NCBI RefSeq assembly: GCF_904849725.1
Contig: NC_058521.1
Span: 557,090,176-557,154,175 of the forward strand
DNA: 64,000 bases
Source: Hordeum vulgare subsp. vulgare
Lineage: Eukaryota; Streptophyta; Magnoliopsida; Poales; Poaceae
Direction of reading: 5' to 3'
The notes beneath the pieces were generated by a model. That model was not told the origin of the DNA and searched no databases. It was given only the letters and a program-made list of their open reading frames with translations. How positions within the stretch are numbered: position 1 is the first letter of the stretch; every line of letters starts with the position of its first letter. This document shows positions 1 through 9,667 of the stretch, piece by piece. Both the position numbers and the translations under genes were made by a program.

Positions 1-379
1 CAATTTCAGGGTCAACTACCTCAAAAACAAATAAATTAATGCACGAAGAATACCTAATGAAGTCAGAAATAGTTGAAATTTTTTGATGTGCCTTTGAATG
101 GTGCATTTTGAACACACAAAAAGTATGGAGTTCAAATAAGTTCAAAAAAATGAAATCCCTTTGTAAGAGATGAGTTCTCGTTCGAAACGCTGATACTTCG
201 AGAGAGATTGTCAGTTTTGTACACGAAGTGTATCCAGTTTTTGTCGTAGCCCTCTCAACTTTTTAACACATGCTATGTGGGTGAAATGATGATAGCATGC
301 CAAATTTCAACATTTTCACAGTTCATTTGTAGTGCTTTTCAATTTCAGGGTCAACTACCTCAAAAAAAAATAAGTTAAT
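1..379. repeat. 339-bp repeat unit, one copy plus the start of the next
   Basis: The opening motif CAATTTCAGGGTCAACTACC at position 1 recurs at 340, giving a 339-bp period. The second copy follows the first for about 40 bases, to the TAAGTTAAT stretch, and then switches directly into the 164-bp array. The unit is AT-rich and has no long ORF. Similar non-coding tandem repeats occur inside large Triticeae CACTA elements, but I cannot show that this block belongs to the CACTA on its right. The array may continue left of the window. Confidence 0.7.
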
Positions 380-381
380 AG

Positions 382-2550
382 TTTGGATAGTCAAAATAAT
401 TACTTTTGAAAATAGAAAATAGTTTTGCATTATTTATTCAATTTCAAACACTTTTTATTATCATAGTTTTGTCGAATTCTCAAATATGCAAAAAGAATTT
501 TTAATAAACATAGTTTTTAATTGAAAATAAAAAAATAGATAATACTTTGGATAGTCAAAATAATTACTTTTGAAAATAGAAAATAGTTTTGCATTATTTA
601 TTCAATTTCAAACACTTTTCATTATCATAGTTTTGTCAAATTCTCAAATATGCAAAAAGAATTTTTAATAAACATAGTTTTTAATTGAAAATAACAAATA
701 GATAATAGTTTGGATAGTCAAAATTATTAATTATGAAAATAGAAAATAGTTTTGCATTATTTATTCAATTTCAAACACTTTTCATTATCATAGTTTTGTC
801 AAATTCTCAAATATGCAAAAAGAATTTTTAATAAACATAGTTTTTAATTGAAAATAACAAAATAGATAATAGTTTGGATAGTCAAAATAATTACTTTTGA
901 AAATAGAAAATAGTTTTGCATTATTTATTCAATTTCAAACACTTTTCATTATCATAGTTTTGTCAAATTCTCAAATATGCAAAAAGAATTTTTAATAAAC
1001 ATAGTTTTTAATTGAAAATAACAAAATAGATAATAGTTTGGATAGTCAAAATAATTACTTTTGAAAATAGAAAATAGTTTTGCATTATTTATTCAATTTC
1101 AAACACTTTTCATTATCATAGTTTTGTCAAATTCTCAAATATGCAAAAAGAATTTTTAATAAACATAGTTTTTAATTGAAACTAACAAAATAGAAAATAG
1201 TTTGGATAGTCAAAATTATTAATTATGAAAATAGAAAATAGTTTTGCATTATTTATTCAATTTCAAACACTTTTCATTAGCATAGTTTTGTCAAATTCTC
1301 AAATATGCAAAAAGAATTTTTAATAAACATAGTTTTCAACTGAAAATAACAAATAGATAATAGTTTGGATAGTCAAAATTATTAATTATGAAAATAGAAA
1401 ATAGTTTTGCATTATTTATTCAATTTCAAACACTTTTCATTATCATAGTTTTGTCAAATTCTCAAATATGCAAAAAGAATTTTTAATAAACATAGTTTTC
1501 AATTGAAAATAACAAAATAGATAATAGTTTGGATAGTCAAAATTATTAATTATGAAAACAGAAAATAGTTTTGCATTATTTATTCAATTTCAAACACTTT
1601 TCATTATCATAGTTTTGTCAAATTCTCAAATATGCAAAAAGAATTTTTAATAAACATAGTTTTTAATTGAAAATAACAAAATAGATAATAGTTTGGATAG
1701 TCAAAATAATTACTTTTGAAAATAGAAAATAGTTTTGCATTATTTATTCAATTTCAAACACTTTTCATTATCATAGTTTTGTCAAATTCTCAAATATGCA
1801 AAAAGAATTTTTAATAAACATAGTTTTTAATTGAAAATAACAAAATAGATAATAGTTTGGATAGTCAAAATAATTACTTTTGAAAATAGAAAATAGTTTT
1901 GCATTATTTATTCAATTTCAAACACTTTTCATTATCATAGTTTTGTCAAATTCTCAAATATGCAAAAAGAATTTTTAATAAACATAGTTTTTAACTGAAA
2001 ATAACAAAATAGATAATAGTTTGGATAGTCAAAATTATTAATTATGAAAATAGAAAATAGTTTTGCATTATTTATTCAATTTCAAACACTTTTCATTAGC
2101 ATAGTTGTGTCAAATTCTCAAATGTGCAAAAAGAATTTTTAATAAACATAGTTTTTAATTGAAAATAACAAAATAGATAATAGTTTGGATAGTCAAAATT
2201 ATTAATTATGAAAATAGAAAATAGTTTTGCATTATTTATTCAATTTCAAACACTTTTCATTATCATAGTTTTGTCAAATTCTCAAATATGCAAAAAGAAT
2301 TTTTAATAAACATAGTTTTCAATTGAAAATAACAAAATAGATAATAGTTTGGATAGTCAAAATTATTAATTATGAAAACAGAAAATAGTTTTGCATTATT
2401 TATTCAATTTCAAACATTTTTCATTATCCTAGTTTTGTCAAATTCTCAAATATGCAAAAAGAATTTTTAATAAACATAGTTTTTAATTGAAAATAACAAA
2501 ATAGATAATAGTTTGGATAGTCAAAATTATTAATTATGAAAATAGAAAAA
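382..2550. repeat. 164-bp AT-rich tandem array with five-unit higher-order structure
   Basis: The anchor TTTGGATAGTCAAAA recurs at 382, 546, 709, 873, 1037, 1201, 1364, 1528, 1692, 1856, 2020, 2184, 2348 and 2512. The spacing is always 163 or 164 bp, giving 13 full units and one partial. Units fall into type A (anchor followed by TAATTACTTTTG), type B (TTATTAATTATG) and B' (B with GAAAACAG). Their order is A A B, A A B B B', A A B B B', B. The five-unit block therefore repeats with a period of 819-820 bp (873, 1692, 2512). Units 6 and 11 also share CATTAGCATAG, which supports amplification of whole blocks. The monomer is close to nucleosome length. No coding potential. Confidence 0.93.
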
Positions 2551-2700
2551 AATTGAAACTATATGAGAATTTATAGAGAAAATTTAATCTAAATTCAAAG
2601 TGAACTCAATTTGAATTCAGGTTGAATTTTCACCATAATTTCGAATATAGTTTCAATTTGGAGTGAGTTTAGGCCCGTAAGCCTGCTTTAGAGAGGAGCT
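2546..2700 (-). ncRNA. candidate Pol III small RNA (unknown family)
   Basis: This interval lies on the minus strand downstream of a U6-like promoter (2724-2766). The expected start, 23 nt after the TATA box as in grass U6 genes, is about 2700. A run of seven T on the minus strand (2552-2546) could terminate Pol III. A perfect 15-bp inverted repeat, 2659-2645 with 2564-2550, would fold the 3' two thirds into a long stem-loop ending at the T run. A short AGGC/GCCU hairpin lies near the 5' end. The sequence does not match U1-U6, U3, 7SL or MRP as I know them. Poly-T runs are common in AT-rich DNA, so this is a hypothesis resting mainly on the promoter. Confidence 0.3.
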
Positions 2701-2723
2701 CGATGGAGAAGCTGCGACGGGGC

Positions 2724-2766
2724 TTATAAACAAGTGCTAGTCCCCCTCGGTGGGTGAGGTGGGACT
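2724..2766 (-). promoter_or_regulatory. U6-like Pol III promoter: USE plus TATA box
   Basis: Read on the minus strand, TTTAGTCCCACCTC ends at 2756 and TTTATAA occupies 2730-2724, with exactly 25 nt between. The plant snRNA upstream sequence element is RTCCCACATCG; Pol III snRNA genes keep it about 25 nt from the TATA box, Pol II ones about 10 nt further. The CCACCTC variant is the form I know from wheat U6 promoters. The caveat is that TTTAGTCCC is also the core of the neighbouring CACTA subterminal repeats, so part of the match could be coincidence. Confidence 0.45.
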
Positions 2767-2795
2767 AAATTTATCGTGCAGCCGAGGAGGGGTTG

Positions 2796-2988
2796 TAGTC
2801 CCGGGTGGAGCCACGCCCCGGGACTAAAGACCCCCTTTAGTCCCGGTTGGAGCGCCGCGCCGGGACTAAAGGCCCCTGCTTCCCCCCTTCTGGTCTGCCG
2901 AAAAAGGGCCTTTAGTCCCGGGTCGTGGCTCCACCCGGGACTAAAGGGGGTCTTTAGTCCCGGAGCGAGCCCCGAACCGGGACTAAAG
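2796..2988. repeat. CACTA 5' subterminal hairpin repeats
   Basis: Four inverted-repeat units of about 33-37 bp lie at 2796-2828, 2836-2872, 2911-2946 and 2953-2988. Each reads TAGTCCCGG, a short spacer, then CCGGGACTAAA. In CACTA elements such motifs are the binding sites of the element's own DNA-binding protein. The block ends eight bases before the TATA box at 2996. Confidence 0.85.
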
Positions 2989-2995
2989 ATCCACC

Positions 2996-3002
2996 TATAT
3001 AA
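2996..3002 (+). promoter_or_regulatory. TATA box of the CACTA promoter
   Basis: TATATAA in the context CACCTATATAAGCGG follows the subterminal hairpins directly. A transcript would start about 30 bp downstream, where a pyrimidine-rich leader begins. This is the standard position for the CACTA internal promoter. Confidence 0.6.
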
Positions 3003-3880
3003 GCGGGAGTTAGAAAATTTCCAACCCAAATCGCATTTCCTTCTCTCCTTCTTCCTTGTTCTCCTGCCCGGCGCGGCACAGCGACGAACTCGACGACGCC
3101 ATCAGGCTGCCCGTCGTCCTGCTCGCCGCCGCCTGTCGTCCTCCTCGCCGTCGTCCTCCTTGCCGCCGCCGTCCTCCTCGCCGCGCGCCGCCGTCCTCCT
3201 CGCCGCGCGCCGTCGACACCTCCGGCCGGTAAGCCGCCCGCCCCCTCCTCCCCAACACTCCGCCAGTAGAAGAAAAGAAGAAAAAGGAGAAGAAAAGAAG
3301 AGAAATGAGAAGAAAAGAAGAAAAAGGAGAAGAAAGGAAGAAAAAGGAGAAGAAAGGAAGAAAAAGGGAAGAAAAGAAGAAAAAGATTTTTTTTTGTCAT
3401 TTAATTCCTATTGTTATTAGGTTTGTGCTAGATTATTAGGGTTAGTAATATTTATAATTAGGAAAAAGGAAAATAAGAAGAGGAGGAGATGAAAAGAACA
3501 AAAAGGAGAATAAGAAGAGGAGGAGAGGAGAAGAAGAGGAAAAATAGAAGAAGAGGAGAAGTAGAAGAAGAGAAAAAATTAGAAGAGGAGGAGAGGAGAA
3601 GTAGAAGAAGAGAAGAGGAGAAGTAGTAGAAGAAGAGGAGAAGTAGAAGTAGAAGAAGAGGAGAAATAGAAGAAGAGGAAAAATTAGTTTAGGGTTACAA
3701 GAAGAAGAAATATTGTATAGTGTATATGCTTAAGTGCTAATAGTGTTTCTTAGATTATTGCTTAATTTTGCTATTGTATATGCTTAAGTGTTAATAGTTT
3801 AATTTTGCTATCGTATATGCTTAAGTGTTAATAGCTTATTTTTAGCAAGAAAATTAATAGAACTAGTTTATTTTTTTTAG
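3003..3880 (+). other. CACTA leader exon and purine-rich leader intron
   Basis: From about 3030 the sequence is a GC-rich leader with imperfect CCGTCCTCCTCG repeats. It ends at a donor in CCGGCCG|GTAAGC (GT at 3229-3230). A candidate acceptor with a T-rich tract, TTTTTTTTAG, ends at 3880, eleven bases before the ATG at 3892. The 652-bp intron between them contains a nearly pure purine stretch of GAAGAAGAGGAG-type repeats, about 3264-3690. The long open frame over 2776-3420 comes from this low-complexity sequence and crosses the hairpins and promoter, so I do not call it. Confidence 0.45.
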
Positions 3881-3891
3881 TTCATTTTACG

Positions 3892-4119
3892 ATGCCTATC
3901 CCGCATCCTCGTCGTCGACTTGGCGGAGGACACCTGCTTGATCAGAGGGGCCCTGTCCGGGACTGGGCTCTGCCCGGCTGGTATTGGGAGGTGCTACCTT
4001 CCGGGGGGCGTAGGTTGGTGAGGAGCCAACCCGTCGTTGACCCGATCCTTGTTTGGTGGCGGTCGCGTGGGCCAGTGAGGGTGCCGAGGCTTCCGGACAC
4101 CGCGGAGGTGGTACGTCAC
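3892..4119 (+). pseudogene. unknown CACTA ORF, 5' part (76 codons), split by gypsy insertion
   Basis: An ATG eleven bases after a candidate splice acceptor opens a frame that runs without a stop for 76 codons to the gypsy insertion at 4119/4120. It resumes in the same frame at 18131 once the insertion and one copy of the GTCAC duplication are removed, and ends with TAG at 18302-18304. The undisrupted ORF had 133 codons. The product is arginine- and tryptophan-rich (WYWEV, LVWWRSRG, DTAEVVRH). I recognise it only as a type of ORF found near the PF03004 gene in Triticeae CACTA elements; its function is unknown. It could be an upstream exon of the gene starting at 18621 rather than a separate gene. 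Confidence 0.55.
4115..4119. repeat. target-site duplication GTCAC, left copy
   Basis: GTCAC directly precedes the 5' LTR and recurs at 18126-18130 directly after the 3' LTR. The CACTA ORF reading frame is restored when one copy and the insert are removed, which independently confirms the site. Confidence 0.95.
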
Positions 4120-7100
4120 TTTCACATCCCTGACACCTTAAGCAAGTTAGCTTGTGCTCATGTTTTCTTTGCATTGCATCTAGGAAATTATCAACAAGAA
4201 CAAAGCAAGTGGTGAAGGAAAATTCAACAAACCCTAGCCACTTCTCAACTTAAAGGAAATTCCAAACTAGTTAAAATCAATGAACCCAAAATGGCCTCAA
4301 GAAAAGTTCAATCTTTCTGATAATTCTTGAAAACAAATAAGCAATAAAGGAAACCAATTATTTTATACTCCTGGCATTTTAAATAAATGCAAAAGCTACT
4401 GGTTTCAAGTTTTAAATTTGAAATCAGAAACTTTAAGCTTTCAAAAATGTTGAAAACTTTAGGAATAGTTGGAAATATTCCAACAAATATTCTGGGGTGT
4501 TCAACATAGTTTTTATAAACTAATTGGGAGCTGAAATAAATAGTAAATCAATGAAATAGAAAAACAGAAACAAAATAGAAAAAAAGATAAAATAAACTAC
4601 CTCACGCTCACCTGGCCCGGCCCAGCTCTTCCTGTCGTCTTCCTCCCCCGCTAGTGGGCAGCAGGAGGTGGCCGCCGCGTACTCCGGCGCGGCCACGCAC
4701 CTGTGCGCCTGCCTGGCCGCCGCCTCACGCTGGCAAGCATGAGGATATCCACCCCGAGCCCGTCCCTATCCGTTCCCCAGCTCCAGTTCCCCCCTCCTCT
4801 CGGGATCTCTCCTCCCTCCTTCTGCCGCCATTGCCAAGAGCCCGAGCTCGAGCCGCCGCGCCTCTAGCCACAGGACCTCCCCTCCGAGTAGTCCGGTAGC
4901 TTCGCCTCGATGAGCTGGTTCTCTCTGCAACGGCCGAAGTCTCCCCGAGCTCTGCAACGTCCCCAATGCCATCGTCTTCAACCTTCAGTGGCCGGCAAAA
5001 CGACGGCGAAATGCCGGCAATAGCCCTTCCCCGAGCCGTCTAAGCCCTTCTCTGCACTCCCCGTGAGCCTGCGATCTTTTCCCCTCTCCTTCCACTCGGA
5101 TCCGTGCCCCCTAGCCACTGGACCATCAAACCTGTACTCCGGCAGCCGCCCCGGCTCGTCGCTGGCTTACTCCGGCCACCTATAGCTCTCCCTGAGGCCA
5201 GCGCTGGATGAGGTCGAGCCTGGAGATCACTCCAGTGCTCTCAGCATCCTTTTCCGAGCACCACAGCACGTTTTAGCTCTCTCTGGCGAGCCCTCTGCCG
5301 CGCCCTTGGTCGCCGCCGGCCATATTCCGGTCGGGGCCGACGTGGCCAACCTAACCCAGAAGTTTAAAGCCTAAACACTCACTGATAGTGGGCCCAAGGC
5401 CAAGTCAAACCCAATTAGGGGCTGGTCAGCGCGGGATTAGCCCCTGAGACGCTGACCAGTGGGCCCCCCTGTCAGGTTTGACCTGATCAGGTCAGTTGAC
5501 CTGCTGATGTCAGGCTGACGCAATAAAGGGGTTTTCCAGTATAAAAATATTTCTAGAAATGTTTAAAACTTCAAAAAATTCATAGAAATTAATCTGTAAC
5601 TCCAATGAAAATAATTTATATATGAAAAAGTATCAGAGAAATTCAAGGATTCTGAATATGTCATTTTCAAACATGTCTGAAAATGTTACAGAACCCAAAC
5701 ATGTAGATTAATGAATAAGTTAATTCTTATAAATACTTTGTAGATGAAATTTGGCAAATATTTAAATTTCACTATAAATGACATGATCAAACACTATCCT
5801 AATTACAAACCAGCAACCTAACATGTCATCCCGTGCATGTTAAAAGCAAGTTGATCTGAGCATCAGGTCGAATCAATTAAAATGGTATTCGAGAATACCC
5901 CGTTTGAAGTGATATTTGAATTTGATTCAAATCAACTTCAAACCTAATACATGTTAGCCATAATAGTATACCATCTTGCATTCTCATGCCATGCTCATGC
6001 ATCATCTTGATTGCATATGTTTGTTATTGATTGTTGTCATTCCTTTCGGTAGGCTCCGCTCCCCCGGATTCCACCGAATATCCGTCTGACGGATATTATC
6101 ACTCCTCTGAGCAACAAGGCAAGCAACCATTTTGATCATCCCGATAAATCCCATGTTCTTGCTCCTGCACTTACTTATTGTATTAGGATCAAATGCTTCA
6201 AATGCTTTTGCCCCGTGAGTAGAACCCACTTCCTTTGCATGACCTATCCTTGTCACAGTAAATAGCCGAACCTTGCAACCTAGCATACCTGGTAGTTGCT
6301 TGAGCCATGATGTGTCTTATCCGCTATGCATGCTATGCTTAGAGTTGTGTATGGTCCGTCATCTGGGGGACGAACAGAATTGTGAGAATGTGTTCGGTAA
6401 GCAAAGGTTGTGTGTTGAACCTGATTTGGTAAAGGTACCGGTGAAAGGCTGTGTCGGAGTACATGACGGGTTGTTTCATTGCAACCGTCCTTAGGAACTG
6501 AGTTCCGTGTATGTAATCCAAGACGAGATACTACCACATGTTGGGCCCTGAAATATGACCCCGCTCGACTTATTAATCGCTTAGTACTCGGTCCAGGAGT
6601 TGCAAGTAGTTTCTGGTGTTTATAGTCATGCTGGAGGCCGTGCATGGTGCTGACCTGAGAGGTGGGCTGTGATGCGGTAGGCAGTGGCACGGTGTACCAA
6701 GTGGCACCCGGATGGTGGGCTTGGGAACCCTGCGCACATCGCTTGGGGCCGTGGCGGAAACCTCGGCCGGACTGCCGTGCGGGTTACCCTCAGATAGGCG
6801 ATAGACCTGGACTAGGTACTAATGTGGTTAAAGGTCGTGGCCGACTCCCTGGCTGGGCTTCCGCTTGAAGGTTGCCGAGGTGCATGACGTGCACATTGCG
6901 ATAAGTGGCGAGAGCGTGTGTGACGAAGTAGAACCCTGCAGGGTTTTGATATATTCGAATAGCCGTGTCCGCGGATATGGACTACTTGGAGACATATGTT
7001 GTTCATAGATAACTTCAATGGCTACTCATAAAATTGTCAAGATAAGCGTGAGTGTCGTGGACGGCATTTCCGTATGGATACGCAATGATTCCACGATGGA

Positions 7101-8118
7101 GTATTGTTGTGGTGTTAGTGGACTCCTGTGTGAGAAATCAAGTTGTCAAAATTATTTAAAAATGCAAGTTGTCTAGCCACGAGTCAAATGTTGGCTTTCC
7201 GCATGAAACCCCACCATACCTTATCGATACATTGCATGAGTAGTTAGTTATCCTAAAGTCTTGCTGAGTACCTCCGTACTCATGTTTGCTTAATAAATGT
7301 TGCAGAGGTTGCTAATGACCCTAATGGAGGGTTCTTCATAGACATCGACGACGACGAGTAGCTGGTGTCCCAGCTACGATCTAGCCCTAGGTTGGGTCTG
7401 TAGTATAGTCAGGCCGTGTACCTTCTAGTTGCACCTGTCTGTACTCAGACAGTTTTAAACACTTCCGCTGGCTTGTAATTGAATGACTGCTATGATGGGT
7501 CATGAGACCCTTACCGTGTAATATTATGTGTGTGGCTCTTCCGAGCCTCTTAAATAAAGCTTGTATGTTTATGGTTATGTTGTGATGACATCGATGTATC
7601 TATACGTATCGGTATGCCATGCGTATGTGTGTCATACTTGATATGTATGGGGTTCGATTACCTAGCCGTGAACTTTAGTAGCACTCCTTACAGGGAAATG
7701 CCCTTTTGTGATCCAACGAGCCATGGTAGCTCGCTACTGCTCCGAACACATTGGTTGACCGGCATGTGTCCTTCTTAGCTGCTGTGTCTGTCCCCTTTGG
7801 GGAAATGTCACGCGATGTAATGGATTCCTTGTAGCTTGCTACGACTCGTCTACATTCGCTGGTGACCAACACCTGCTTTGTTGGGTCATGTATGTCTGTC
7901 CCTGTGCGGTACTGCCACTTTGGTTTATGACTAGACTTGTCGATCCGGGTTCTTTGACATTGGAATGCTAGCAACACAATTGCATACGTGAGTCAAAAGA
8001 CGCAAACGGTCCCGGCTAAGGTAAGGCTGCAGCCGTGGGGTTAACCGTTCGTGAGACCGCAAAGGGATGTGATGTGTTATAGGCTGGATTCCTATGGCTT
8101 AGGATCGGGGTCCCGAGA
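4120..8118 (+). repeat. 5' LTR of the chromovirus-type gypsy
   Basis: It matches 14127-18125 throughout at equal length. The tips should read TG...CA, as in the 3' LTR (TGTCACATCC...GTCCCGACA). Here they read TT...GA (TTTCACATCC...GTCCCGAGA), so both terminal dinucleotides are mutated. A polyadenylation-like AATAAAG lies near 7553. Short open frames at 4654-4899, 6002-6286 and 7675-7977 recur in the other LTR but look non-coding. Confidence 0.95.
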
Positions 8119-8122
8119 GCGT

Positions 8123-8134
8123 TGGTATGAGAGC
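8123..8134 (+). promoter_or_regulatory. primer binding site (Met-tRNA type)
   Basis: TGGTATGAGAGC begins four bases after the 5' LTR and matches the plant initiator Met-tRNA primer site TGGTATCAGAGC at 11 of 12 positions. It would prime minus-strand synthesis. Confidence 0.85.
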
Positions 8135-8556
8135 CTGACTGATTGTAGGACTACTAAGCCAAACTGGTCGAAGTTGATTCTAGAATTGCTTTAGTTATAT
8201 ATAAGGGAATTGTTTGTGGAAGGGAACGTAAAAATCTTGTTCTCTTCTCAAGTTATTCTATTCTGGTCATCCTCGTCTTTTCTGCGGGAATTAAGGACTA
8301 GGTTACTCATATTCTTCTAGGCTCGTGTTTCTGATCGGTAGATTATAGGACTACGGGTCAAGAGATATTTGGGTTTCTTTCATTCCTAGGAATAAGGAAG
8401 TAAGTTTGATGATCAGAGAGTTGAACTTGATAGTTGAGTGGTTACGCTATTCCATTTTGGGTTGTCTCAAAATTTGTTTTTGAGCATTTACAGCCGTTAT
8501 GCTCCCCAATTTTGCATTCGGAGCTCTAATGCTTTTGCATTACTCTCTATTTACAG

Positions 8557-9324
8557 ATGCCTGGTCGTCCTTCTCGTCAGGTGGTACGTCTGACCAGGTG
8601 CATTGATGTACCGGGTCATACGGCCATGCTGGTAAGGGTGATGTTGGTGTGCGGTTACCGCTGGTACCCCGAGTACACAGTGGAGGAACAGTACCGAGAC
8701 TTCAACCAGAGCCAGTATATCTGCACTGCTAGGGTATTTCCAGACTACCCTGGAGCTAAGGAGCTAATCCATTGGTCCTATGGGTTGGGCGTCACTGTTG
8801 ACATGGCAGTACAAGATGCTGCCTATTCAATGCTGACCATTATGAGAGCGAGACATGCACAGCTGCAGAATTCAGAGTTCTGCTTTGTTCCGGCCTCTCA
8901 GCCTGGTGAAGAGGGATACCTCAGCGGAGTCTATTTTGATTCTTCTATGGAGCTTTATGCAGTCCACTGTTGAGATGCTAGAGAACAGAGACAGGGATGC
9001 TCGTGCTCTCCGCATGGAGCTTTATGCTACCCGTGCTCGTCTGTGGACGGCTTTGATGCAGCTGGCACCGGTAGTCCAGACAGGGTACGGAGATACGGAT
9101 ATGCTGTACCCTGTTAGGACCCATCTTTCGGCCCACATTGACTAGCCAGCTATAGGAGGAGTCACCCCTCTTCGGGACCCCTCTTACCACCAGTTAGGGG
9201 ACCAAGGCCACATCCGTGTCCTTATGGATCCCAGGGATCTCAGGCTAGAGTGTTTCCTGATCCGCAGGTTGAGCTTCCAGGTCATGGAGGTAATCTCTAT
9301 GAGATGTTCTATGCGGATGCCTGA
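8557..9324 (+). pseudogene. extra ORF between primer site and gag, frameshifted
   Basis: An ATG at 8557 opens a 138-codon frame rich in Tyr, Arg and Val (motifs CGYRWYPEYTV and ARVFPDYPGAKEL) that stops at 8971-8973. A coding-like continuation, with EMLENRDRDARALRMEL, overlaps it in the next frame up to 9145, and traces continue to a TGA at 9322-9324. This indicates at least one single-base deletion near 8950 in a once longer ORF. It lies in the sense direction ahead of gag, where plant chromoviruses sometimes carry an additional ORF. No domain is recognisable to me. CATTTACAG just before the ATG could be a splice acceptor. Confidence 0.55.
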
Positions 9325-9667
9325 GCTGTGAGCGGAAGGATAGTATGGTAGTAGCCGTACGTTCACAGTCCTGTGTGACTTGTGAAGTATGCCTGTGATG
9401 TGAAATGAATTCCGGAGGCCTAGATAAATAATGTATAGGAAGCTTGTAAGCCTCTGATGAGTAGTTTCATAATTTCAGTAGTTTGCTCTCCGGTTAAGGT
9501 TGTACTGAACTATGTAAGGGTGTGTTTGAACCATGGTGTATATATAGCAGTTGCTTGTTACCATGTTGTTCGGATATTCATTTCCGCATTCCGTGTGTTC
9601 AGTACATTCTTAATCCATAGCTAGTATTGATATGATATTGGTCTAAGCTGTGAGTTTGTTTGTCACG

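Noticed and set aside
382..2550. CRISPR-like array
   Set aside because: The 164-bp units are contiguous near-identical monomers without unique spacers, in a plant genome; this is satellite DNA.
2546..2700. Telomerase RNA candidate
   Set aside because: The Pol III-type promoter fits plant telomerase RNA and CCTAAAC occurs in the transcript, but a template needs more than one full TTTAGGG repeat (about CTAAACCCT), which is absent.
2776..3420. 214-codon open frame
   Set aside because: It runs through the subterminal hairpins, TATA box and purine-rich intron; composition is low-complexity and no domain is visible.
4654..4899. 81-codon Pro/Arg-rich frame, repeated at 14662-14907
   Set aside because: It lies in the GC-rich part of the gypsy LTR and is conserved only because the LTRs are copies; no protein signature.
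6002..6286. 94-codon minus-strand frame, repeated at 16009-16293
   Set aside because: LTR sequence duplicated with the element; differences between the copies are not biased to third positions as far as I can see.
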